A DNA stretch of 64,000 nucleotides, taken from the NCBI GenBank assembly GCA_021234155.1, contig JAJEKV010000018.1, positions 12,501,654-12,565,653 on the forward strand, read 5' to 3'. Shown here piece after piece: positions 21,386 to 31,643 of this stretch. The notes below the pieces were generated by a model, which saw only the letters and a list, made by a program, of their open reading frames with translations, was not told where the DNA came from and searched no databases. Source of the DNA: Isoetes taiwanensis. Taxonomy: Eukaryota; Streptophyta; Lycopodiopsida; Isoetales; Isoetaceae. How positions within the stretch are numbered: the first letter of the stretch is position 1; each line of letters opens with the position of its first letter. The position numbers were made by a program, and so were the translations under genes.

Positions 21386-22821
21386 TGTGACGTTCCACGT
21401 ATTTATATGCCTTTTTAGGTATAAATACATGACACGTCACTAGGAATAATTAATGGTGCATTAATTATTCATAAACTAAGGTTAGCTATGTTCTAAAATA
21501 CTAAATTACTTAAATAACTAATTTAGCATTGACACATGGCCCAAATCGATTGGGCAAGAGAGAGTTGCTCTCGGGACACCCAAATTGGGACTTCTACCCT
21601 AATTTGCCCCAATTCGATTTGGGGGGCAATTGGAGATGGAGGAGGAGCCTATTCAACCAGCAGAGCACGGAGAACCCGAGAGATGGGAGATCTAGCTCAG
21701 ATACCGGTTAGTAGGCTTAGTTAGCTTGAGATTCTAGTTAGGAACAAACCCTTGCTTGGTGGATGGTATGATGGATGTATCAGATATGAATGCTGTCTTT
21801 CTCTTCCTACTGTGTTGTATGGGTAAAAAGGGGGTAGCAATCTAAAGGCCATCTTGGATTAGATATGCTCCTAGCTAGAACCCCTTAAACCCCATTAGAT
21901 GCAGCCTGTGCACAAGAGCCCACCTGGCTGTGGATGCTATGTTGTGATTCAGCACCAGATAACGAGTATGATGGTGAAACGGGGGTGGGATCTTGCCTAG
22001 CATGGCTACAAGATTCCTATAGTGTGCTAGGCTTATAGTCAATCACTGAAGGGGCTAGGTATGGGTCTAACACTCCGTGGGTTACAAGACATAGCCATTG
22101 AGCGTCCTTAACTCGAATGGGCGCGGTGAGCCGGCCTTTAGATTTAGGAATAAGTCGGGTACAGATGTGGGGGCTGCTGATGCGGCACGTGTCCTCTAGC
22201 ACATCCAGGGATCCATTGTGATCGGGGAGGGGACACCTCCCTAACCTGCCTCATCGGATTGAGGAGATGTAACCCGGAGTAGTCTCATAGGCTGATTCCA
22301 TGAGATTGCACCTCCGGAAGGCTACAATCATGACATAGCATGTTTCAGCCTATCCGCAAAGTGTGCACAAGAGGGGCAGATGGAGTGGACTACCCCAACC
22401 ATTGTTCTATGCCAGCCAATGCCATGTTATGCTTCTGTCTGTTGTTATCTAGAGGCCTTGACCATGAGTTGATCCCCTTGAGTCTGAGCCTGGGGTAGAA
22501 TCCTCATTTATGATGCATTTCCTATGTTATGTTGGTATTATGTTGTCGTACGTATTGATGATGGATGAGCCACCCTTCGTGGTGGCATATTATTTATTTG
22601 TATTGTTGCCAGGTGCTAACATGTATGTACGCTTACGCTAGATATGATTCCCATAGAAGGCGTGGATGAATGACACCTCCGTGTCCTTCACCCGGTCACT
22701 TGGCCATCACAAGTGGTTCGAGTTAGATGGAGGGCCTTTCCATGGTGATGGAGTCACCATGGGAGGGGAATTTATCGTATTTAGATAATAGAAGCATTGT
22801 ATAGGTTTGTGGAGTGTCACA
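21386..22821 (+). mobile_element. Ty3/gypsy-type LTR, array copy 3
   Basis: Third copy of the TGTGAC...GTCACA LTR (1436 bp) with the same polypurine tract. By shared indels it looks closer to copy 1 than to copy 2 over most of its length. Confidence 0.8.
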
Positions 22822-23095
22822 GACATCAACTTTCAGATTCCAGTAAGTATTTTCAGATTTTAGGGTATTTTTACTCTGAGCATAAATTCCTTTTCTAATC
22901 ATTCAGCTTTTATTATGACCGAGACCAAGCATTGTCATAATAACGAACTAAAGTTCATCGTGCATCATTTTCCTATTGGCCATATGGAGGTTGTTCTATA
23001 TGATTAAAGAACTTGCAGGTTGGTAGCCGAAGACTCCCTCATGCTGACAGACATGCAGGTTGGTAGATGCTAGGTTGGTCTAGCAATTTGAAGGA

Positions 23096-23995
23096 TTTCA
23101 AATTTCAAATTTGAAATTCCCAATACCCTCGAGCAACTTTTTTAAGGTGGGAACAACCCGGCGGATGACGTAGAAGAAGAAGGCTAAGCGCAATCCCATA
23201 TTTCAGTTGGTAGTATATAAATATCGGTGCTTGGCCCGGAGAGCTTTTGCAATTTCTTAAGATAACCTATTTCTAGAGGAAGTCGTGCCAACTTTAAGCA
23301 TCCACCTAAATCCGAAATTCCCCTAAGTTTCTTGAATTCTTAATTGATGGTGGTAATAATGAAAGTCGAGAGCATCCATTTAGGTCTAGCAATTCTAGCA
23401 TCTGAAGGTTAATGAACATCTAGTTAGGCAGCTCATGAAGATTACAGTTATGCTTTAGCAGTAATACTTTGAGATTTGAGAGGGATTTGAACAACATGTC
23501 AGGAATGCTGGATTTAGGGCTTATGTCTCTGTATAACCACCCATTATCTTTCTGCTGCTTTTCTAGGTGCAGATTACTCTAAGATGCTTAAGGGTTAATC
23601 TTGATTTTAAGATAAAATCTCTGAAAGATTCTGTTAGCATTGGTAAAGTTATTATGATTGAACAGGTAGAGAGAAAGGTACTAACAATGATGTTAAAGTT
23701 AGAAACTACTGCCCAAATTTTATTTCACTTAATCTTGAGCGCCAATTTCTAGTCGACAATATATCCTGATAGTGGACCTCCGCAGCATATCTTACCAAAG
23801 CTTTCTTTATGAGTAACAAATGACGTTGACACGAGCAACTTCAGCTTAAAACTACTATAAAAATTACATATGCTGGTACAATTTGACAAAATAATTTCAG
23901 CAATTTGTTTGAGTTTGCAAATTTGACAAGGAAGTTTCAACAACTCTTTATTAAAATTTAAGACACTGATATTGAGCAATCAAGTTTGGCAACTT
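23096..23995 (-). pseudogene. NLR-type LRR fragment, array copy 3
   Basis: The same LRR fragment with more damage: frame-shifting changes near 23137-23190 and 23312 break the repeats that are open in copies 1 and 2. The upstream LRR piece (KELLKLPCQICKLKQIAEII) is readable at 23749-23979. Confidence 0.8.
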
Positions 23996-24710
23996 GAGTT
24001 AAAAACATGGTCAAACAGGTTGATCAAAGTGCAAAACGTGACAAAAATGTTACATGAAAGCTAAGTTTAAATATTTGCATATACTAGCGCCAGGAATGTA
24101 AGAATGGGTGGAACATCGCCTTAAATCTCATGAAATTATAAATACTAGTCCAAAGTTTATGTCAATATAACAATACTTGTTTTTGTGGAATGCTATGATA
24201 TATCCCAACATAATAATGCAAAAAGATTTATTTTAATACTTGTCAAGTACTTATAATGACCCGGGCACATGCACTCCATAGAATCCGCAACCATTGCACT
24301 CCAAGTTTCAGTGTTATATGTTCTTGTCAATTACTTTTAGAGAATAGAAAGGGTTGCTTGTTTTTAAATGCTTGGTTAATGGTTACTTATGTTGGGCTTG
24401 TGTTACGAAAAGTACAATTTTCTATTCGACTATGGATTGAATAATATCTTTAATGATTTTGCATCCAAGGTGTTCTCATTAATGATGATCATATTGGTCA
24501 AGCTTACGGGCCAAGAGGATTTGGGGTGGGCGGTGCACAACAGAACCAAGACCCCTTTATTGAAGAATAAGTAAGAATTCTTTCTGATTTTTCGGATTTG
24601 ATTTTAGAACATAAGGGCTGATGTTGATCTCATTTTTAGGACTGATTTTGGTATAATTTTAGAATCAGTTTTGGTCTGATATTTAGGACTGATTTTGATC
24701 TAACTTAGGA

Positions 24711-25410
24711 AATAAGTAATACCTCTATGTCATCTTCCAAATGAAAGAGGTCAAGAAATTGGTCTCTTGAAGTGACCAAATTTCTTGTCGAGCTTAAAAA
24801 GGTGGAATCGATGATGTTAGAGGCATCACCAGCACGTGACAAGATGGAATTTGTCATTATTAGGTGGAAAAAGATTGCGAATAGAATGATCGAAAATGGC
24901 TATATTGATAGGGACACAAATGGATGTTGTGCTAAATACGAAAATTTGATTGGTGAGTATAAGAGAATCAATGATTTCAGCAAGAGGACAGGGATGTTAG
25001 AATACTTTTCTTTGTCAATTAGTAAAAAGAAAAACTTTAACCTCCCCGTTCTTGATGAGGCCATTTATAATATGCTTTGACTCTTTTCAATCCAACCAGC
25101 CTAACGTGGAACTAATGTATACTGCTGACACTAGTAAAGATGCTAGTGAAGAAAATCACCATCCGCATGATATTGGCGAAGAAGCCTCATCTGGAAAACG
25201 TGGAGCTAGTAATACTAGCTCTTTGTCCAAGACAATGGCTAAAACTAAGAAGGAAATAATAGAAATGATGGAAAGCCAATTTGTAAAAATATTATAAGTG
25301 AAAAAAGAGAAGCTTGAGCTACAATGTACTCTAGTGGGAATGATGGCGGGGGCGTTTGAGAAAATGTGTAGCTACTTTTCAACCAAAGAAGCATCATTTT
25401 GCCCACCAAA
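24711..25410 (+). pseudogene. PIF/Harbinger ORF1, array copy 3 (most complete)
   Basis: The same SANT-like ORF1 as in copies 1 and 2, but here it runs past the array breakpoint: after MMESQFVKIL and a stop at 25296-25298, the next codons read KKEKLELQCTLVGMM and EKMCSYFSTKEASF, the coiled end typical of PIF ORF1 proteins. So the undamaged flank of the triplication lies here. Stops and frame changes make it a pseudogene. Confidence 0.78.
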
Positions 25411-25699
25411 TTCAGGTTTATCTCTTCATTTATCGTCTAATGTGCATACGAGAATTTTACTATTTCTAACACAATGTCTTTTTTTGTAGATTAAGTTAGC
25501 CTCTATAGAATGGCCATTAAAGGAGAGAGATTTGAATAGAAATCTGAAATTTCTCTTGTACAAACCTGAAATGTGAAACTGTTGATGAAACTTTGAAAAC
25601 TCTTCTACGATTAATTGGTCTCCAAAATTCACAATTATATGAATGAGCTTTTATGATTGTTGCATTATGAGCATTCAATGATAAGCTTCGAATAAAACA

Positions 25700-26995
25700 A
25701 ATTGACTAATTATGCAGGGTTTTAATGACATGGAAGATGATCAGCAAGCGCATGATATCATGATAGTTATGAGTTCGTATGTTAATTTGTTCATGGCACA
25801 AGAAGAGGACAATTGTTTGAAGCGTTTAATAGACGATGAGATGAATGTGTTGAGAACACTTGGCCATGTGGAGATTCCTTGCATGGATGCTTCTATTGAA
25901 GGCAGATGGTGGGTGAAACTGAGAAGCTTTACGCGGTTTTGACCGATTCTTGTTGTCTTACTATGACGATCGTAGATGGAAAAAAAAGTTCAGAATGAAG
26001 AAATGTATGTTTATATTTCTATGCAGTAGTCTCCAGGATGAGGTTGAGAAAAAGGTTGTGACTACTTGATATTATTTGAAAATTTTGGTATTGGAGAGAG
26101 CACTGCTCATATAATTGTGATGGAAGTATGTGTGAAAGTTTTTGGGCATAAGATAGTATTTCCGACATGTGATCAATTATTAAAAGTGATAGTTGGGTCT
26201 CAGCAAGTTTCAAAGCTTCCAAATGCAGGTATTTCAACGTTAATGGGTTTTAAGTAGTTCCAAATTCAAGTTACGTACATTATACTTGAATGATGACAAT
26301 AGAAACTAATTGTGTATGAACTTTTTTAGCTGGTGCCATAGATTGCACGCACTTCGAAATATTGCAACTATGTGGTCCTGTTAGATTGGATTATTATAAT
26401 AGGAAGTGTAGGTTTAGCATTATCATGCAAGCTATTGTTGACACAAAAAGAAGGTTTCTAGATATATTTTGTGGGTACCCAAGATCAGTGCATGATGCAC
26501 GAGTTTTAAGAAATTCAGGGATAGCAAGGAGGATTCAAGAACATCAAACCTTGCAAAGTCCTATCATGAACATTGACCACAGGGAATTGAGACCCTACTT
26601 TTTAAGAGACAAAAGCTACTATTGCCCCCCTTGGTTGATCACACCATATGAATGGGATGTTTAACTTTTATCATATGTTGGTATTGACTAATAGTTTATG
26701 TTTTTGTTTAATTTCAATTGATAATTCGGGCTATTAAAGTGCAAGTTCCGATGCCCCAATATGAAACTTAAGGTGAAGCCCGAGAATATTTCAATTCTTG
26801 TTCATCATTCTCCATAATTTGTTTGTTGATAATACTGGTGAGGTAGATCTCGAGGAAGAATTGGAGCAAGTAAGACAATGGCGAGTAAGACAAGGAGAAG
26901 AAGAAGACATTGAGGAAAAAGGGGCATATAAAGCAAACGAACCATGTGCAAACACTGATCCTGACCCATATGAATTAGGTGAGGAGGTCCGTTGA
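25700..26995 (+). pseudogene. PIF/Harbinger (HARBI1-like, DDE_Tnp_4) transposase
   Basis: Transposase remnant, single copy. Pieces in order: RWWVKLRSFTRF (about 25900) continuing in another frame as FDRFLLSYYDDRRWKKKFRM; FGIGESTAHIIVMEVC with a helix-turn-helix look (26081); PNAG, then after a short gap GAIDCTHFEI with the first catalytic D (about 26335); DIFCGYPRSVHDARVLRNS with the second D (26461); LRPYFLRDKSYYCPPWLITP (about 26588); and a C-terminal HNLFVDNTGEVDLEEEL (26812). The block with the third acidic residue and the VERAFG region is missing or scrambled after 26660. It is dead; related active elements would be needed for mobility. Confidence 0.88.
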
Positions 26996-27458
26996 ACATT
27001 GATTGAATATATAATTTTCACTTGATTTATTGTGTTTGAGGATGACGAGTTTTACTTAACTTAATGATATCACTACTTCATATTATTGATATTTAATTTG
27101 ATAAGTTTATAAAGCGTGTTCTTTCTTTTACTTGAAAATTACCATTACCATTAGCATTATCTTTTCTTTATATTTTTTGGGCTTCCATGCCCCTTTTGTT
27201 GTTTAGGTCCTATGGCCAATTTGGTCTTCGTGGACATTAAAAATCTACCTCCTACCTCCCTATTTATCTATCTTCCTTCTTACTCTATGACCAAAATTTA
27301 TTTGATATTGTAAGCTAGGACCAACTTGACATTCAAGTGGATGCACTATAATAGTTATTAAAGGCTTCGCTTAAATAAAAGTGAAAGCAAATTGATGCAC
27401 TATAATAGTTATTAAAGGCTTCGCTTAAATAAAAGTGAAAGCATACTCATTCTAGAAG

Positions 27459-27489
<31 letters not shown>

Positions 27490-27700
27490 CTTAACAGAGG
27501 CATGTGCGAAGGTATTATCGTTAGCATTAAGTTAAAAAAAAATTAACTTAACAGACGAATGTGTGAAGCCATTGCCGTTAGCATTAAGTTAGACTAACTT
27601 AATAGACACCTATGTGAAGAAATTGTCGTTAGCATTAACACTAACTTAACCAAGACATGTGCGCATATATTTTTATTTTGCCGTTAAGTTAAAAAAAAGG
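26996..27700. repeat. AT-rich repeat region: LINE-tail match, 50-bp tandem pair, ~60-bp tandem repeats
   Basis: No gene seen. About 27193-27290 resembles the 3' end of the GC-rich LINE (TCCTATGGCCAATTTGGTCT against TCCCATAGACCGATTGGTCT at 6238, both followed by CGTGGAC and pyrimidine-rich TTCC-like tails). At 27342-27443 a ~50-bp unit (GATGCACTATAATAGTTATT start) occurs twice. After a poly(A) run at 27463-27489 come about four diverged ~60-bp repeats with ACTTAACAGA...GTTAGCATTAAGTTA (27490-27690). Confidence 0.7.
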
Positions 27701-28800
27701 GGGGAAAAAAAAAACCTAACTTGTTCTAGTCCAAAAGAATTTAATTAGTTTCAGTTCAGTTAAAGCCTTAACAAAAGTTAACTTAGTCATGCTGTGAACA
27801 TAAGGGTCTTTTGTAAGTTTAACCGGGCAAGTTAAAACAAGGTGCTGCGCACAGAGGGTTGCCCTCCATGCCCGGAGGTTGAAGTGGCTTAAATCGTACT
27901 TGAAAGTGATGTTTTTGCAATCAATCAAAATTGCTATTTTAAAACATTGACATTTTGTGCATCCATGCTGCAGTTCATGTTGGCTTCTGGATTGGCATCC
28001 ATGTTGGGTCGATCCCTTGGGCGTAGAGGTATGTTCATGAGACATTTTCTTGTAGCAACTGGATCCATCAAGAGTTTACTCAAGTTCAAGAGTGGCAAGT
28101 AGCAATGGGGATAGCCTTGAACGCAGCAATGGGAATGGCCTTGATCTAGAGGCATGTGCTTTGCTTCTACGACAAAACCCTACATGGAAAACCATCTAAG
28201 AAGTATTTCTAAAATGTAAATAGTTGACATCCTAATGATGCTTCTAGACAATCTTGTACTAGGTAATTCCCATGAGGAGGTCCATTATGCCATGTAAAGG
28301 ACTCCGAAATGCTGCTAGAACCCTTTACAGAGGTAATGACCTACTGGACATAATAGCCATTCACATCCATTATCCGATATATAATTCTCTAGATTTAGGT
28401 TTAAGGATGAATATGAAGCAAGAAGCCTAAATTGAAATCAATTTCTAATCTAGGAAAAACATTCCCCTTGATTTCCATCAAAATTGGGCTTAAAAAATGT
28501 CATAATCTCCATCTAAATTGGGTTGATGACAACGACGACCACCACCCACAACAGATAGAACAGTGATATACAATATCGTCAGTCAGCATATCTTACTAAT
28601 TTCTAGTCTGCAACGGCAACACTTGAATTGTGTGTTGGCCCCTGGGTCAGTACTCAGTCGGAGTAAGGTTAATTGCAAAGACGAAAACTTTGTAATGTTC
28701 GTTGATGGAGCCTTTGGGCACCAAATCCAGCACCAAATGGTACACAAAATTTTTATATACAGAGTGTAATGCTCCAACTACAGAATTGAGCTTATAATAT
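27701..28800. other. Unassigned stretch
   Basis: Contains minus-strand open frames of 109 and 73 residues (27716-28155) with no recognisable domain and no splice structure I could defend. Probably noncoding or decayed sequence. Confidence 0.4.
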
Positions 28801-28801
28801 C

Positions 28802-29638
28802 TCAAAATATAATGTACATGATAAGGCAAAATTTGAATTTCATGTGACATGAATAAAAGGCCTCATTCTGACCTCCCAACATCAGATATACTCCATTTGG
28901 GGTACTTTCCACAACCTCCACAGGTGTCCCCTCTTGAGTGCTGGTAGTTTCTTTTGGAAGCTCAACGCTATCTATCCCTAAATAATCTGAAACATCTTTA
29001 TCCAGTTTCTCACCATCACGTACAGAGGTAACAACAGGTCTTGCTACAGAACTGCCAGCAAAAGAATCCTGAGCAACCTTTGGATTTTGAACCATAGGGG
29101 AACTGGGATCAGCTCCAGCAACAACATCCACCACAGCAATAGGCAGATGACTCTACCGGTAGTATGCCAGCATTTGGGGGTGCTACTTGCCCATCTTGAG
29201 GAACTGTAGGAGATGCTGCAACTGGAGGCTTCTTATTGCTAGAAGTCACTGCTGAAGGCTGAGATGCAGAATTTGCAGCTTGGGACTGGGGCGGCTGTTG
29301 TGGTCTAAGTGGAGGTGATTTGGGCCGAAGTGCTTCTATCTCAAGGGTTGTGCCAACCAAATGGGGAGCATCAGCTGGAGGGTTTCCACAGCCTCCTTGC
29401 CATACTTTACCAAGTGCAAAACGTTCAATTATGTGATAGAGCTCTTCTGGCTTACAATGCGTTCTTAACGTGTTTTCGTGCAGTATAAAAGTATACCATA
29501 TGGAGGCTCCTCTGATATTATCATATCTGTGTCAACATTCACGTGTATGATATGCCCATCTATACTGCGACGCACAATGCCCTTAATACCCCTCAAGCAA
29601 TGTTCCTGAAAAGAAGTGCTACCCTTTTTATCCAAACC
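28802..29638 (-). pseudogene. METTL14/MTB-like m6A methyltransferase subunit, 3' fragment with internal deletion
   Basis: Minus strand. Segment 29638-29495 reads [19 protein letters not shown], then a stretch ending in SEEPPYG, the conserved end of the plant METTL14 (MTB) methyltransferase domain. Segment 29453-29109 gives KPEELYHIIERFALG joined directly to KVWQGGCGNPPADAPHLVGT and EIEALRPKSP. In intact MTB proteins about 40 residues (starting RRRLELFG, including GWLTVG) lie between FALG and KVWQGG; they are absent. About 40 bp of noncoding-looking sequence separates PYG from KPEE, and a further frame change near 29130 precedes a low-complexity C-terminal tail (28802-29134). The upstream catalytic region was not found. 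MTB partners MTA/METTL3 in mRNA N6-adenosine methylation; this copy should not work. A lost exon rather than a deletion is possible. Confidence 0.8.
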
Positions 29639-29699
29639 CTAAAGGCAATGTCTTGTAAATCATAGCAATACTATGTCTAATATTTGCAAAGATTACAGA

Positions 29700-31640
29700 T
29701 GCCAACTGTGAATACTTCCTTCAGATGATTGATCCCTTTATCTGCAATGCCAAAACGTCCATCTTGCAGAACATGCTAGATGTAAAAAAACGAAATGACA
29801 TTGGTACATAAAACTTATTGTTAGGCAGTATAAGATTAAAACTAACTAAAGATCTAAGGCACAAAAAAAAAAAAACACTGAAAAGTAACAATTTCTATCT
29901 TTTCAAGCACAAGAAAAGACACTGGTACAAAAACTTATTGTTAAGCAGTAGAAGATTAAAACTAACTACAGATGTAAGGCACGAGAAAAAGACTGAAATA
30001 TGACAATTTCAGTGACTTTGAAACAAGGCTTCCAATTACTTTACATGGCAGGATTCACAGAGTACCTTCGACTGCGGAAAAAGGGTGTTTGAATCATGTC
30101 GCATATCTTCACACCGTCGAAAACTCCATGGCAGAAAATATCATGCTACTGTAGTTAGAAATCAGACCCGAGTGCTGGCGAAAATAAGCACGGACTTTGA
30201 TTGTGCAAAGCAGCTTCCACTGCTGCAGGTTGTACCTAACTCTTGCATAGAATAGCAAGGCACGTAAAATGGCGCAGAGCAAAATGCTTGTGGAAATAAA
30301 ACATAGAATAAGACACCTAGATGAGAATTCATCTGCAGGTGGAATCTAGCCCTTGGATAGAATAACAAGGCACGTAAAATGGCTCAGAGCAAAATGCTGG
30401 TGTAGAAGAGTTGCATGGAAGTAAGGCCACAATTAGTGAGACATAAAATGGAAATAAAACATAGAATAGGACACCTAGCTGAGAATTCATCTGTACAATA
30501 TAGACAAATACTAGAACATATAAGTATCTTACATGATGATTAAACATCACGAAAAAGCCAGACCATGTAAAGAGCGGACATCGTGGATTCATCACATTGC
30601 ACACATCGGTATGATTATGGCGTGTATGGTCTCAACTGCGGTGTTCAATCACGATGCAATTCAATACTACACAAAAATAACACGTTTTGCTAAGGTTATA
30701 CAAACGCCGCTAGCTCATGAAAAGGCGCCCGGATAAGGTTACTCTAAAAAGGAATTCTTATCATATAATCCTTCCATTGTTAACCATTGACCTCCGAAAG
30801 GCGAGAAAAAAGAAAGAACAATTCGAGAAGAAAGGGGCGAAAAAACAATAAATTTGCAAACTAGAGCGAGAGAACAAAAGAATTTGTTAAGAATTGTGGA
30901 ACAAAGAGGAGGAAGCGTACCTTGGAAGAACACGATCTTTGAAGCGGAAGTTCAAAGGCGAGATGCAAAGTGAGCGAAAGATATTTCCTCCAGCGTTGGA
31001 TCCCTAAATAAATAGGTTTTTTGCATAGAATATAAATCGAAATCACCAGAATGAGAGGATGCATAGAGCTTACAGTTCTGAGGATCTCGCCGATTATGGC
31101 TGCCCAAGCCGGCATGAAGGAGTTCATTATCTGACTTTGCTGCCTTCCGACGTATATCTAAACCTAAAACACATTCTGTTTTGCTTGCATCGTCGCTCCC
31201 TGCTGTGTTCTTATTCATCAGATTGGAGCTGCCAGTTACCCGATCCAGAACATCCTTGATCCACAACGCGGGAACAAAGGGTTTTTAGCAGTCATCAACA
31301 TATACTGAGTATATTCCAGCATATACTCAATATATCCCACAAACCCATATAAACAAGGGTTTGGCCCCCTAGGGGCAACCCAAAAATTAAATTAATCCTA
31401 ACCTAACGGCCGGTGCGAAGGTACTCTAAAACCCATCACCCATAAGGGACGATGAGGCCGATTTTTTACACCTAAACGTGAACATGTTGGAAAACAAAGA
31501 GGCCAATGTCAAATTAGGGCAATGACACTTATTAGAGTAGCTGGAATGCGACTGATCGACGAGCTGCCTGTGCTCAACCTCCAGCTCCAATATCCTGGGT
31601 CAGGACATGATCGTTGTTGATCGAGCACGTCATATCAAAT
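29700..31640. other. Intergenic stretch with short duplications and possible minus-strand exons
   Basis: Two local duplications: 29801-29897 against 29921-30012 (TGGTACA...AAACTTATTGTTA), and about 30236-30335 against 30355-30505 (AGAATAGCAAGGCACGTAAA and AGACACCTAG...GAATTCATCTG). Exon-like minus-strand stretches with acceptor and donor signals occur at about 29775-29700 (DGRFGIADKGINHLKEVF) and 30125-30045 (CHGVFDGVKICDMIQTPFF), and an ATG-led piece MNSFMPAWAAIIGEILRT at 31127-31074 is followed by GTAAGC. I do not recognise them as a known family; they could be a real unassigned gene. 31298-31340 has a small palindrome (ATATACTGAGTATAT). Confidence 0.4.
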
Positions 31641-31643
31641 CTA

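Larger units (their letters stand above)
11618..25291. repeat. Three tandem copies of a ~4.56-kb composite unit
   Basis: Copies begin at 11618, 16194 and 20752 with the same sequence (ATCTCTCCTGGCAGATAGGA); periods are 4576 and 4558 bp, and copy 3 ends near 25291. Each holds, in order: a gypsy 3' internal end with its LTR, an antisense NLR LRR fragment, and the 5' half of a PIF/Harbinger element on the + strand. Copies 1 and 2 stop abruptly inside the transposon ORF1 (TTTGTAAAAATAT) and jump back to the unit start; copy 3 continues into the rest of the transposon. Copy-specific indels exist: copy 2 lacks 17 bp near 16747, and copy 3 has one rather than two of the CCACAACCTGTGTGATGAC repeats. 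Confidence 0.95.

Noticed and set aside
11618-25291. CRISPR or satellite array
   Set aside because: The unit is 4.56 kb, only three copies, and made of recognisable plant transposon pieces.
30162-30604. Two similar minus-strand frames with FCSAPFYVPCYS
   Set aside because: They are explained by the local duplication; no homology or codon pattern supports coding.
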